From positions 1-64,000 of the forward strand of contig MU401517.1 of NCBI GenBank assembly GCA_022579005.1: a DNA stretch of 64,000 nucleotides, in the 5' to 3' direction. Of this stretch, positions 26,301-37,798 are shown piece by piece. The notes beneath the pieces are model-generated. The model saw nothing but the letters and a program-made list of their open reading frames with translations. It made no database searches and was not told where the DNA came from. The translations under genes and the position numbers were made by a program. Position 1 is the first letter of the stretch. Each line of letters begins with the position of its first letter. Source of the stretch: Poronia punctata (Eukaryota; Ascomycota; Sordariomycetes; Xylariales; Xylariaceae).

Positions 26301-28142
26301 AGTTAAAACTAAAATACTAAATTTTTTTTTACTAAAGTTAAGCTTTTAAAATAATATTAATATAAAAACTTTTAACTATGTTTATATTTTTTAAAATTAA
26401 GTTTTTTATATAAAAGCTTATAATTTTATTTATTACTTTTTAAATTATTTATTAACTTTTTTTAATTATTAAAAAGCTTATAGTGCTAAATAAAACATTG
26501 CTATTAAATATAGCTTAAAAGCTTTTTTTATTTAATAAATTTAGTTTATTAACTAAGTAAACTACTTTATAATTATTTAGTATTATATTATTTGCTAATA
26601 TATATTAAAATTATTTAAGTATTATAAATATAGCAAAGTTTTTAGCTTTAATACTAAAGCTTACTAAATTAATTACTATATAAATTTAATTTTTAAGTAA
26701 ATATTTACTTTAATTAAAATTTTTTTGCTTATTTAATTTTTTTTTTTTAAAGCTTATAAGTTTTAATAATATTACTTACTTTTTTTTTGCAATTTTTTAT
26801 TAAAGTTTGTTTTACTTAGCTTATAAGTAGCGCTTTTTAGTTTTTTTAATATGCTTATTGCTTATTTAAAAACTTTTAAAGCTTATAAATCTAGTAACAA
26901 TATACTAAAAATAAGCATACTTATATAATAACTATAAATAATTATTTTTTTTATTTTTAAAAAAACATAAGCAAAATTTATTTTTAAAAGCGTTTTTAAC
27001 ATTTAACTTTGCTTAAAGTACTTTTGCTTTTTTAAAATTATTTAAAATTACTATTATAAAAATAGCTAAAATATTAGCTTTTTTTAGTTTTTTAACTTTT
27101 AATTATATTTTTTAAAAACTTTAATATATTTTATAAGCGTTAAAATTAATTTACTAAAAGCTTAGCAGCAAAAAAGTTATATTTTTTTATTTTAAGCTTA
27201 CTTTAATATAATTTTAATACTTACTATAATTAAAAAATTTTTTATTACTAATAGCTTTTTAATATTTACTATATTATAGTTAAAAGCTTTATTATACGCT
27301 GCTTGCTATTTTTTATACTACTTACTTAGCTTAACTAAGCTTTTTTATATTTTAGTAAGCATTTAATAATATAACTTTTAAATAATTTATTAAAACTTAA
27401 TATTATATAAAGCAATAGTTTTTTTTAAGCGCTAAATAAAGTTTTAAAATATATAATTGCAGTTTTAGTTTTAAAGTACTTAAACTTAGCTTTTAAAGCA
27501 ATTATTAACTATTTTATTAACTTAATTTTAAATAAAAATTAAATATGCTTAAAATATAATAACTTATTTTTTATACTTACTATTTTTATTAATTATTATT
27601 TTATATATAGCTTAAATTTTAGCTTTATTTAAATTTAAAGTTTTATAAAAGTTAAGCTTTTTATTATTTTAAAAGTTATTAAAGTAGCATAGCTATGCTT
27701 TATAATGTTTATATAGTTAACGCTAAATAATAACTTTTTTTACTTTTTTTTTAATAAAATTTTTATAAAGCTTTATTAAACTATAAGTAGTTTTAAAAGC
27801 ATTTAAGTTTACTTTTTTTTAAATACTACGCTAATAATAAATAAACTTAAGCTTTTAATACTACTTTACTTAGTTATAAGCATTTTTAAAAATAATATTT
27901 ATATTAATTTTATTTTTTAATATTTTAAATATTTAAAAGCTTTTTAAGTTATATTAAAATACTTATTTAAATAAAAAAGTATTAAAAAAGTTAAACATGT
28001 TTAAAATAGTTTTAAATAATTTAAAGTTTATATTAAATAGTTTATAAATAAAAGCTTAAAAATAAAGTTATAAGTAGTTAACTAGCTTTTAAGCTTTTAA
28101 AAATAGTACTAGTTTTTTATAAACAAACTAAGCTTATAACTT
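23353..28142. repeat. AT-rich interior of outer element, right part
   Basis: As 12131-16258: AT-converted, no gene. Presumed continuation of the outer element after the nested insertion. Confidence 0.55.
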
Positions 28143-28431
28143 TAATAATAAGTTATAATAAATAAAGTAAGTTAAAATAAATATAAAGCATTAAAAATAA
28201 AACTATACGCTTAAAAATATAATATAATTAACTATAATCTATAAAAATATTTAACTAAATTTAAAATGCTTTATATATTTCTAGTACTTTTTAAATATAA
28301 GTACATATTATATAATAGTTTAAAATATGCATAGCGTATTTTACCTTATTTAAAATAAGGTCACCATATACCTAGTTACCTAAAGTACTTCCAATACCTT
28401 TAGATCTAGGTCACATGCTCCATCCGTTACA
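28143..28431 (+). repeat. Right 289-bp LTR of outer element
   Basis: Partner of 11842-12130. Its inner ~200 bp are AT-converted while the last ~60 bp are normal (GGTCACATGCTCCATCCGTT), so the isochore border lies within the LTR. Confidence 0.8.
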
Positions 28432-28744
28432 GTTGGTAAACACGCTAAATTAGCACAAGCGGGAATCCGGGGATAGCACTCTTTCACTGCCGAAACGAAA
28501 CCTTTTGCAGTTAGGTCACCCGTTTTTAGTGTTGGGATAAGCCTAAACCTAGACTAGTCCTAGTCAGGGGTAGACGGACCAGACTAAATTTTTTCAGATT
28601 ACGAGAAACAAAACAACACGCAAAGCGGCGCGCAAAAAAAAAAAAAAAAAAAAAGATGCAAGTGGTTCATATACCCCATCATATCATATCATTAGTTAGG
28701 CAAATATATATATATACGGCTAAAAACACGACTCTGTCTGTTTG
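28432..28744. other. Intergenic with A21 tract
   Basis: GC-balanced spacer between the outer LTR and the rhodopsin-domain gene's stop. It contains a run of 21 A at 28634-28654 and a short (TA) run near 28708. No gene seen. Confidence 0.7.
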
Positions 28745-30189
28745 CTACACTCTACTAGAAGAGTCCATCCTAAATTCCTGGGTAACGGTGACGCCCTGCG
28801 CATTCTTCTGACCGACAGGATGATATGTTGGTGGTGCCCCTTCCACGTTCCACGTGGATCCTTCAGGTAACTCAGCGTAGCGCTCACTATGGAACGTGCT
28901 CAGATTATATGTTCCGGTCGTTGTCAACCCGTCCCCTTGTTTCTTACGAAAGGCCAGGTCTACGAACCGGGGCCTCCCGTGAAGAATACTCGTTGTCGGA
29001 CCTCGTCTTCGCCTCCTCCCCCATAGGGGTCCGAGCTCTGGGAAACACACGCAAAGGACCGCTGCTGTGAGCTCGGCCAGGCTATGTCCATCTATTAGAT
29101 ATGGGAACCATAGATAGTGGGATACGGTTGATGCTTGAACTTACCCCCATTGAACAATCTCGGGTTGAACCCATGTCTTGTCAGGGTTCGTGCTGCCCTG
29201 TAAACGGACGATGAAGCCGACCAGGCTAAATGCCGGCGCACTGGGATGTGTAAGTCGGACATCATGACAACTATGGAACAACTTACGTGAGGCCGAATGT
29301 GAAGACCAAGACGACAATGACTTTTTTCTTGACCTCCATGGACATATTCCACACGGCGTTTGTGGGCAGAAGAAGGATGATGAAGTCTGTTATGGTATTG
29401 AATAAACCACTGACGTTCAGCAGCATCGGGGTATCGATGCAGTGGCCCGGTATATTGTTATTGAAGATCTTGTCTCTGGGAACACATTCCCAGATCTTGA
29501 CGATGCTAGTGGCTGTGTAGAAGAGAGCGAGAAGGACGATCAGGAACACGATGGCCATATCGAAGAGACTCCACCGAATAGGGGAAAACACTCGACGATA
29601 CATGCATAATATCGAGATTTTTGCGATTCCGATGGTGATGCCGTAATGGATAGAGGCGACGTTGAACCACTTTTTCCGCGTCAGCTCTTCACGAAAAAGA
29701 AATAGCAGCACAGCCAGAGCTTACATATGACGCGTCGCTGGCTTGGGCAGGGGTTATATCCCATTCGTGTTTTCCACCGTTATGATCCATGACAGCCGCT
29801 CCCGTCCCGCAGAAGGCGATGGTGCCAATCTAGATTCGTTTTAGAGACGAGGGAAAAGACGAGCAATTCACAAAGAAAACAAACGAGAACTAGAACTCAT
29901 CGCGTACATAAGAAATCATCACGAGCCCTAAACAATACGCAGGTTACACAACTGAATTTCACTTCGCTGGTAAGGTCATGTTTGACTGGCTGGCGCGCTT
30001 ACAGTCTTCGAAAACCCAGGTTCGTTTGATCCATATCCTGGTATAGACTCGGACGAGAAAGAATATCGTGGTGAGCGGAATCGAGACGCCTATGGCGATG
30101 TTGTTCTGCTCCTTGAGAGATACCGGATGCTCGAAATTGGACGTTACTCCCGGGGGCGGAGGTAATGCTGGCGTCGGCATGGACGTCAT
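28745..30189 (-). CDS. Integral membrane protein, fungal rhodopsin/PTH11-like domain
   Basis: Six exons, complement(28745..29081, 29145..29240, 29287..29684, 29725..29829, 29908..29927, 30003..30189), give 380 aa. Start is the ATG at 30189. The protein reads as a seven-helix plasma-membrane protein of the fungal rhodopsin-like family related to PTH11-class receptors: first helix GVSIPLTTIFFLVRVYTR, then WVFEDWLVMISYIGTIAFCG, HEWDI, a TM with KISILCMYRRVF, a helix ending YTATSIVKIWEC with the characteristic Cys, PMLLNVSGLFNTITDFIILLLP, FTFGLT-APAFSLVGFIVR, IVQWGLAELTAAVLCVCFPELGPL, then a ~90-aa basic cytoplasmic tail. A 20-nt micro-exon (29908-29927) restores the conserved helix-2 entry, and the intron 29685-29724 is only 40 bp, both unusual. 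It is transcribed away from the MFS gene. Ligand unknown. Confidence 0.85.
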
Positions 30190-31318
30190 TTTGTCCCCTT
30201 CCCTTCCTTCCGTCTTTTTCGAATAAAGATTAAACAATAAGCTGGCGACGCGGGCTTATTGTAGCGAGGCCACAACAAGGTTTGTGAAAATCATGAGAGA
30301 TGACGTTTCTTGGTGTTGAGGGGTGAGAGGTCGTCGACTCAGAGTGTCGTGTGCCGCAAATCGTAACAAGTCATCAGTGTAAATGGGTAGGTAAGTAGCT
30401 ACTTAGGTTAGAGGTTGATGGATTCAATCGAAAACCGCACGAGTTGCGACCTCGAAGGCTTTGCGGAGTTGACAGGTTTGACAGGTACGGGGGGATGCCT
30501 GCTTGGCCGCTTAGGTGCCATGCTGTGCCACATGCGCACGCATTCCACGTATTTTACTGGTTGGATCAGTGCATCGTGCATGATCCCTCGGGCAATCAAC
30601 CCTGGCGGGCGCTGCGAGACATAGGGCACTATTGGGTATCAAACGGGCAGATCCGTTTTGTTCATTACCTACACGGTCTCCGGCATCCTGCATCCTGCAT
30701 CATTTACTTGGAATTTCTCTAATAAAGAGTATTCGAGCCCGGACTTATTGTGTTCTTGTCTGTCGCTAACCTTGAAGCTCAGGTACTCGGTCAGTTTTTC
30801 GGGGTCGGGCACCCCAGATTCCAGAACCGCTCGGACCAGCTCCAAATGCAGCGCCTTTTGCCTTCCCCCGTCCGCTGAGCGAGCAAGTACACGTAAAAAG
30901 GTAACAATCCCCTACCGATGACCATCGTATTGTAACCTCCAACTCCGCAACAGGAAAATGCTAGGCACAACCCATGTGATTGCGACCGTGAAATGGCAAA
31001 TTGCTTTCGCAAGTCCCCCCCGACATGGACGTCCATGTTACGATGACCATATTTCTCCGCATCGACCAATGATATGATGAGATTCATTCCTGACTTGCAC
31101 GGCCGCATGCCCTCTCTTCAATTGGAGAGAAATCCACCGGAAATTGCTTTTTTCTGGGGTTTCTCCCTCATGCTTATGCTTTGCCCTTCTTTGTGCGTGT
31201 CACGAGAGATAATCCATCTTCTAGTGATATTATTATTTGGGTCGTTGTAACCCTCTGCATTCGCCAGTCTTCTCGCACATCCATCGCTGGCTAAGATTCC
31301 ACGTGGTTTTGAGTCACC
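30190..31318. other. Divergent promoter region between membrane receptor-like and MFS genes
   Basis: A 1.13-kb spacer between two divergently transcribed genes. The several small overlapping frames on both strands at 30408-31108 have no domain and shadow each other. A symmetrical GTAGGTAAGTAGCTACTTAG lies near 30390. No RNA gene recognised. Confidence 0.55.
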
Positions 31319-32909
31319 ATGAGGATTGCCCAAATGTCGGCCACTAAAGAGGTAGTTGACATAGAGGGCCCAGTAGACCGTAATGGGTCTTCGCTGAGTT
31401 CTCCGGAAAGCCCTACTTCTCCCGGGCTTGGACCTCACGTGGATGAGGCGAAGCTAATGCGCAAGATCGACTTACATGTTCTGCCTATACTCTTCACCGT
31501 ATATGTGGCAGCCTTCATAGACCGGTGCGTGTGTTCCTCAACCTTTTTCGTGATGCTCACTTGAAGAGCATTATTCAACTAACTGACATGTCCCAGCATC
31601 AACATATCCAGCGCTCTAACACTGGGGCTAACCCAGGAGCTTGGTCTCACAGACCAGCAGCCCAACATCGCTCTCACCATCTTCTTCGTGCCTTACATCT
31701 TATTCGAGATACCCTCTAACATATTGATGAAAAGGGTCCATCCCCATATCTGGTTGTCGGGATGTATCCTCATCTTCGGCATTATAATGATCGGACAGGG
31801 CTTCGTCGAGAGCTATGGAGGTCTTCTTGCTACCAGATTCTTTCTTGGCCTCGCCGAAGCCGGCATCTTTCCCGGGAGCTTCTATCTCATCAGTTTCTGG
31901 TATAGGCGCGACGAGGCGCAAAAGCGATTCACTTTTTACTGGTCCAGCACCATAATCGCCGGTGCCTTTGGCGGACTGCTCGCTTCTGCAATCGCCAACT
32001 TGGAAGGCGCCCGGGGTCTCGCTAGCTGGAGATGGGTCTTCATCATTGAAGGCGTCGTCACCGTCCTCATCGGCGTTATAGCCTTTTTCTCCATCACGGA
32101 TTTCCCAAAAGAGGCCAAGTGGCTGCTTCCCCACGAGAAGACCTTCCTGTTGGCCAAGACGGGCGCGGATGAATCACATAAAGTCGCCGTCACTATGAAG
32201 GATGTCTTCACCTTTCTGTCTAAGCCGATACATTGGATTGCTGCCCTCATGTATCTTTGTGAGTTCTTGTCGTCCATTGCCCCTTTCCTCCATGCGAATA
32301 TTTTGGAACTAATCCCTTTCAGCACTCTTAATCCCCTCTTACTCCTTCGTCTTCTTCGTCCCCACCATTGTCCAGGCTCTTCACTACGGTAGCGTACAAA
32401 CACAATTACATGCAGTGCCACCCTTTGCCGCAGCCTTCGGCTTCGCCCTCCTCACGGCCTATCTCTCCGACAAGCTGCGCATACGCTCAGCATTCATCTT
32501 CCTAGGGCTCGCGTTACTAATCACTGGGCTATCTCTCCTGACAACCATCCACGGCGCATCGAGCTTCTCGGCCGAGTACGCCGGCCTATGTCTCACCGCC
32601 ATGGGAACTTTTGGAACGGGCGGGATTGTGGTGTGTTGGTACGTGATGAACCTGCGAGGCCACGTAGAGCGGAGTATAGGGTCTGCCTGGCTTATATGTG
32701 TTGGAAATATCGGTGGTATAATAGCCACTTTTACCTTTTTGAAGAAAGACGCGCCCTATTACAGGACCGGTTACCTGATTAACCTGTCTATGAGCGCCCT
32801 TTGCGTCGTCACCTCTGCTTCATATGGACTTATTATTTGGAGTAAGAGAAGGGCAGAGGGCCGAGATGATAATAGTCAGGAGACGAAGCAGGACCTGTTA
32901 TACCTTTAG
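31319..32909 (+). CDS. MFS transporter, anion:cation symporter (allantoate permease-like) family
   Basis: Three exons (31319..31524, 31597..32258, 32323..32909) encode 484 aa. Introns are 72 and 64 bp with donors GTGCGT and GTGAGT. Start is taken at the ATG 31319; an in-frame ATG at 31334 is an alternative. The protein has about twelve hydrophobic helices: a cytoplasmic N-terminus ending in KIDLHVLPILFTVYVAAFIDR-INISSA, the family's helix-2 region GLTDQQPNIALTIFFVPYILFEIPSN, then LATRFFLGLAEAGIFPGSFYLISFWY (the ACS-family loop), WRWVFIIEG, and in the C-terminal half PSYSFVFFVPTIVQAL and NLRGHVERSIGSAW. This is the Dal5/Tna1-type subgroup that takes up organic anions such as allantoate, nicotinate or other vitamins at the plasma membrane. 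Specific substrate is not predictable here. Confidence 0.9.
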
Positions 32910-33975
32910 TTGTACTTGAGTTTTAGTATCAGAGTATAGATGTTTATAGATTCGAGAGTAAGATGAACATAAGAAGAGACGGAGTAGAATGACTTATATA
33001 AGTAATCTACTTACAGACTTGAAAAAGCAGCAGAGTGATACCAACTACGCCGCTCGTTATTTATTACCTCACTTACGATAAACCCCTCAATTTGTCACGG
33101 CAGCAACCCACAGCGCCAGGCTGACTCATCTTTGCACATCAAGGCAACCTAGGATACACTATAAATAAGCATTAACAGAACGCAAAGGATCCCATACCTA
33201 CAAGTGGGAATCGAGCGGCTGCCTGCCCCCAATGTAACAACTCATCCTACCCCCACAAGAGGTCTCCGGATTTCCGGATGGCTAACCTTAGTCATCCATG
33301 CATGCACGGGTCCTTGGTGGGAAATACCGTACCGTGTATAAGGGTAACCTACTAGATTAGGTCAGATAAGTTACGCTTTCCTCAAATACAACGTGCTGAA
33401 ATCTGGTCTGATGGAGCCTCTATTTATGTTCATATATACTTTTTATTCTCTCTCCCTTTTCCATTTCTATATTCCAGTCTCGTATCGACCGTGACTATAG
33501 TATCCCCAGATTTGTAAAGGATTATTCCCCGCCATCTCCACCAACCAACGAGACAAGGTGACAGTATTCCTTGGGGGCCGTACAAGGGAACAATATATAA
33601 ATATAAAGATGTGGCTTATCCACCCCAACTAGTCATCTAAAATCCTATTCATTCTTATACGTAGTACCAACGTCCCACAACCAGGCATGCATGTGTCGTG
33701 AAGCAAACGGTAAACTAAATAAAGGTCGTGGCGTTGCAAAGAAAGGAAGAAGTGCCTTGCAGGATGATCATTGTAAGCCTAAGCCTTGCGTATTACCGCT
33801 GATAGGCAGAATCTGATCAGCCCTATATAGAAGTAAATAGCACGAACCTACATATATAAAGATATAGCAGCATCTATCATGAACCACGTCGTTCATTATG
33901 GACTCACAAAACCTCTTACACTCTGTCTTGTCCCTATCACTCACTTGGGTAATACCTAAATCGCGTACATCCAAA
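32910..33975. other. Intergenic
   Basis: 3' flank of the MFS gene and upstream region of the cupin gene. It carries TATATAAA at 33853-33860 but no coding or RNA gene that I can support. Confidence 0.55.
33853..33860 (+). promoter_or_regulatory. Possible TATA box of cupin gene
   Basis: TATATAAA about 120 bp upstream of the cupin ATG at 33976. Confidence 0.35.
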
Positions 33976-34596
33976 ATGCATCTCCCCCTCGTATTCCTCT
34001 TCCTCACCTCTCTAAACCTAGTCTCATCCCTCAACCTCAACATAACCGCCATAACCGCATCTCCCAACAACAAAAAAACCCATTTCCAATGCTGGCAATT
34101 ATCCGACCCATTCGCATTCTCCAACCAACCCGGAATCATAGGAACAGCAAACACCTTTCTAGGAGACGTTGTTAATATGACGTATAACGTGATCCCAGCC
34201 GGATACGATAGTGGGTTTCATACTGTTCCGACGAATCAGTCAGTTACCTAAATCTCTACCTTTTACTCCTTTTCCCTTTCCCACCTACTGTTTTTATTGT
34301 TTACTAATGAGAAGAAAAAAAGATGGGCAATAGTCCTAAGCGGCACAGCCGAAATAACAATCTCCTCATCCAACCAGAGCGTCATCACTACCGGCGACGA
34401 ATTAGCCATCTTCTTCTTCACCGACACTGCGGAAATCAGTAAAAGGGGCCATGGGACAAGTTACCCTGGAATCTCGGAGACCATCTTTCTGCAGATTCCT
34501 GGTGCCGTGCCGGAACATGAGGTTTTGTTGGATGATGGGCCGTGTAGACCCGTCGAGTATTCCGGGTTGAGGGGGTTGGCTGGGAAATTGGAATGA
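33976..34596 (+). CDS. Small secreted cupin-fold protein
   Basis: Two exons (33976..34238, 34323..34596) give 178 aa; the 84-bp intron has donor GTCAGT, branch TACTAAT and acceptor AAAAG. The N-terminus is a clear signal peptide (about residues 1-19, LPLVFLFLTSLNLVSS). The remainder reads as a single-domain cupin: GYDSGFHTVPTNQ-WAIVLSG, a strand TAEITISSSNQ, TTGDELAIF and then a GHGTSY segment that corresponds to the second cupin motif. The usual first-motif metal ligands are only partly present (one clear His in FHTVP), so metal binding is uncertain. Secreted cupins of this kind in ascomycetes mostly have no assigned function. The splice junction CA/A-TGG is fixed by the conserved QWAIVLSG reading. 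Confidence 0.75.
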
Positions 34597-36563
34597 TGGT
34601 GGTTTGTAAAAGTTTAAAGGGGTGTAGGATGTGATTGAAGGGTTCCTCAAGTCAGTAAGCTGTCCTCTTTGGCGTTCCGATGTCGACATTTAGGTTGTCG
34701 TCCGTCAGGTTCATGGTTAAGGTAAGGGAGTGGGGCATACTGGCCGTAACTCTAGAGGAAGAGACCGAGGACGGGCATTCTATGTTGTTATTGTCTCTGC
34801 AGATGTCACAGCTTACCTACACTACAGGGGGGCCCGTATTGACTCATTGATTGTTATTGCACAAGAAGGGAAGGTTTCTCTGAGAAGATCACGTCTTGGC
34901 CGTCCATGTCTCTCCACCCCTCCCGCCCTTCCGGTAATTCTTTCCGCAGTATACAAGAAACTTCTCCTTCGCTTCTGTGACCTGTATCGATGATTCGAGA
35001 CTATCGCAGTCGACACTGAGACTGGCATTTCTCGAAGCCAGTTCGGGCTTGTAGTTGAGAAGAAGGCCGTCTGTTGTAGTGGGAACAGCAGTGGAGCTAG
35101 TAGTAGTAGTAGTAGGAGGACAAGGTAAGTGCGACGGTGTTGATTGACATTGACTTTTTCGTCCAAACGATTACGATTAGGTATCTGTAGTCGATGTTGT
35201 GCAAGAGTTGTACAGTATATAATAATAAAGCATGATGACCAATGTACTCACCTCGAACTACCTGGAATTTCTTGACCATCATATCTCAAGGTTATTCCGA
35301 CAGTTTGCGTACGAAGCTCCAGGGCCGCCTCCCATTGCACGCCTTGCGACGACAGCCCTTATCACTCATGCAACAGCCAATATAAGAGCCCACGGCCTTT
35401 ACTGGAGAAGAAGTAGGATAATCCCCTTCATGCACCCGGAGTGCGGGCTGCCATGGCGTGGAAGATTCTTTGCTCCCAACATTGCAGGCCTGCGGTACCT
35501 TGGAGTTACGATAGCTGGATGAACCCTGAGGCAATTGTATGTCATTTCGACCGTATTTACTATTGGGTAGGTAAGTACTGATGATGGTCGTTTACTTCAA
35601 GATCTGGTGAGGGTGCCACTCGATCCATACCTATCGCCTTGGTACTCCGTCATTTATCTTAAAACATCCGTCTCTCTGGCTGCCCTGGCTGTCTTTCATA
35701 CAGATCGCTATTACTGGGATAAGATATGATCTTTCAGGGGCGCGGGAGGCTGGAGGTTATCGTATTATCATCATATACCTAGGCATTCTACTTGTCGCAT
35801 CTCAACTGTGGGAGACAAGGTAGAAGGATAAGATCGTCACGTGGCGGCTGTTTTAAAGTTTGGAAGCGGGTAAAACATAATAATGTAGCTTTTGTTCGAC
35901 GGAAGTGCTTGCTTTTTCACACGAGTCTTATCTTCATACTGCACTCCACCTAGACTACTTCTGCCACGAACTATAAAAGCAGAAGAGGCCGTAAAAGGAT
36001 GATGACCACTGGAGATAGACGATGACCAAAAATTTCTTGACTGAGACTTACAGTTTATACCGTACCTGCTAATCCAGGGTAGGGCCTTTCACCAAGGGGT
36101 TATAAAGTTGTTCCCTTTTCTCTGTCTAGGTTATAGGTTATCCCCACGTGGCCGAGGTTGCGTATCTAGGGCTATCATCTGTAACCTGTAGGCATATGCA
36201 GTTTGTCGAGTTTTGTTGTATACTCCATCTCAGTATCAACACCGCTCACAAGAGCTAACAACACCTTGTTTTTTTCCAATCCGGCCCCAATGGTCCCAAA
36301 GAATTTGTTATTAAAGCTACGCGAGTAATTGCAATACAAAATGACTACGCACCCATTCTAACAAGTGCAATAAGCTTCCCCCCTCGCGCTACATGTCCAT
36401 ACCATGTACGGAAGTGGAAACTCAATGCACAGGAAACGCAACCGAAACCAAACCCCAGAACCGACCAAATTAGAGTGCCGTTGTTGTCCGAAGTGCCCGT
36501 GGTATGAGTGAAAGGTACCGACAGCGTAGGCTCATATGGTGTCAGTCACGATGACTCACGAGA
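34597..36563. other. Intergenic, ~2 kb
   Basis: Long spacer between the cupin and amidoligase-like genes, both of which end or begin away from it. It includes (TAG)6 at 35098-35115 and an ACCTAGGC site near 35777. The short frames here (for example 34730-34993, 35232-35522, 35292-35534) overlap on both strands and show no domain, so I call no gene. Confidence 0.55.
35098..35115. repeat. (TAG)6 microsatellite
   Basis: Six uninterrupted TAG units. Confidence 0.9.
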
Positions 36564-37798
36564 TTAGAAAATCTCAGCGTTCTCCCACTTCTGGCATGTC
36601 ACTAATAGACCGTCGAACACCGCTCCCTCAACATCCGGGACGCGTCCCTCAATCCACCTCGCTACAACCTCAACTCCAAGAGCCATACCACCTCCCTCAG
36701 AAGCCCACCCATTTTCTTTTTCTAACAGGACTGAGTTGTCGTAGGGGCGGTCTAACTTGGCGCCTAAGGCAGTCGTTAACGGCGTATTGTCTCTAACAGC
36801 CTTGTCCAGAGCGGCAGCGTCAATGGACCATGCTGCAGCAACGAAGCCCATAATAAAACGGAGCCACCAAACCGTTTCCTCGTCACTTTGAGCTGGTGGC
36901 ACTATTGAGTTATTCGTTAGTTGATTAAGCGATTTCCCATTCCGGGTGTGTGTTGACTAGGTCGCCGTCGAGGCCTACTTACTGTGACGGAATTCAATAG
37001 TTTCCAAGCCTAGGCCGTAAAAGTTCCATTTCCAATTTTTGTCAGGCACGCCATTTACTCGACGGTCTCGCTGATCGTCGTAGCAGATCAAGCGAGTTAG
37101 CTCATCGATGTTTGTTGTCTTTCGAATCTCTTTCCAACAATCAGGCAGGTTATCAAGTGCTTTGCCACCATTAGGGGTCACCCTATTCCGCTTGGTATAT
37201 CTGTTGCAATGTTTCCAACCACCGGGGCGGATCCTCTTCCCGTCTTGCACATCTGCGGGGACATAATCGTCGATCGACCTCTCAAAGTAGACAACGCAGA
37301 ATGCTAGCTTCTGAGCGGCTTCGAACGGCAGAGGCGACCCTGGACCACAGGATATGTGGATATTGAGATTGGCCATTTTCCACGCATTGTAATCTTTATA
37401 TTTGTAGTCGCCAATAACAGCCCACATTGTCTTGAAATTGTCGAGATCAGAACCAGCCATTGAAATGATAGGTGATTTAATCTCGATTGGACTGGCAACA
37501 CCTAGTTTACCTATTATTAGTCGTAACTCATACTATCGAACTCTTGTTAGAAGCCATACTTGCCTTTGAAGGCACCAAAGCTAGGCTCGATTGTCTGATC
37601 GAGGGTTATGCGCCACATATTATGATTGGGCTGCTCGTCAAGGGGTGAGCTGTAAGTAGGAAGACCATGCTCGTTGAACTGAGACGCCAGGATTTCCAAG
37701 GCTTCACTATCGTCCGCTACCACCTCTGTGCCAGTCTTGCATATTGTCAGGGGCACCTCCGTCTCTACCCCTGCGTATAGCAGTGAGAACTTGCTCAT
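36564..37798 (-). CDS. Putative amidoligase-family protein (ATP-grasp-like / COOH-NH2 ligase superfamily)
   Basis: Three exons, complement(36564..36901, 36983..37491, 37560..37798), encode 361 aa; introns are 68 and 81 bp (donors GTATGG and GTAAGT; the second has branch CAACTAAC). Start is the ATG at 37798. Order of features: LLYAGVETEVPL (residues ~6-17), which corresponds to the family's GVE.E strand; MWRITLDQTIEP (W.v..D.S type) ; PIEIKSPIIS (the GVElvSP strand); LNIHISCGPGSP (family H-x-H position, here H-I-S); a helix with KLAFCVVYFERSIDDYVP; HCNRY; and LGLETIEFRHMPPA, the conserved T-x-E-F-R-x segment. This is the putative amidoligase family, glutamine-synthetase-fold enzymes thought to make amide bonds between amino acids or peptides; no fungal member's substrate is known to me. 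Frame joins reconstruct all conserved strands, so the model is well supported. Confidence 0.78.

Larger units (their letters stand above)
11842..28431. mobile_element. RIP-degraded LTR element block (outer), 16.6 kb with a nested element
   Basis: The two ends are direct repeats of identical length, 289 bp (11842-12130 and 28143-28431), starting TGACGATAAG at the left and ending CCGTTACA at the right, i.e. TG...CA as in LTRs. Differences are C/T and G/A transitions in both directions, so each copy was mutated independently. Removing the nested 7.1-kb retrotransposon leaves about 9.5 kb, a plausible size for one Gypsy or Copia element, although more nested material may be present. The flanks (TAGTC left, GTTGG right) do not match, so no TSD is seen; the repeats may come from a rearranged insertion or from two elements. 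No gag/pol frame survives. Confidence 0.65.

Noticed and set aside
12131..28142. AT block as a centromere
   Set aside because: AT-rich RIP blocks can be centromeric in fungi, but defined LTR and TSD boundaries explain this one, and the size is small.
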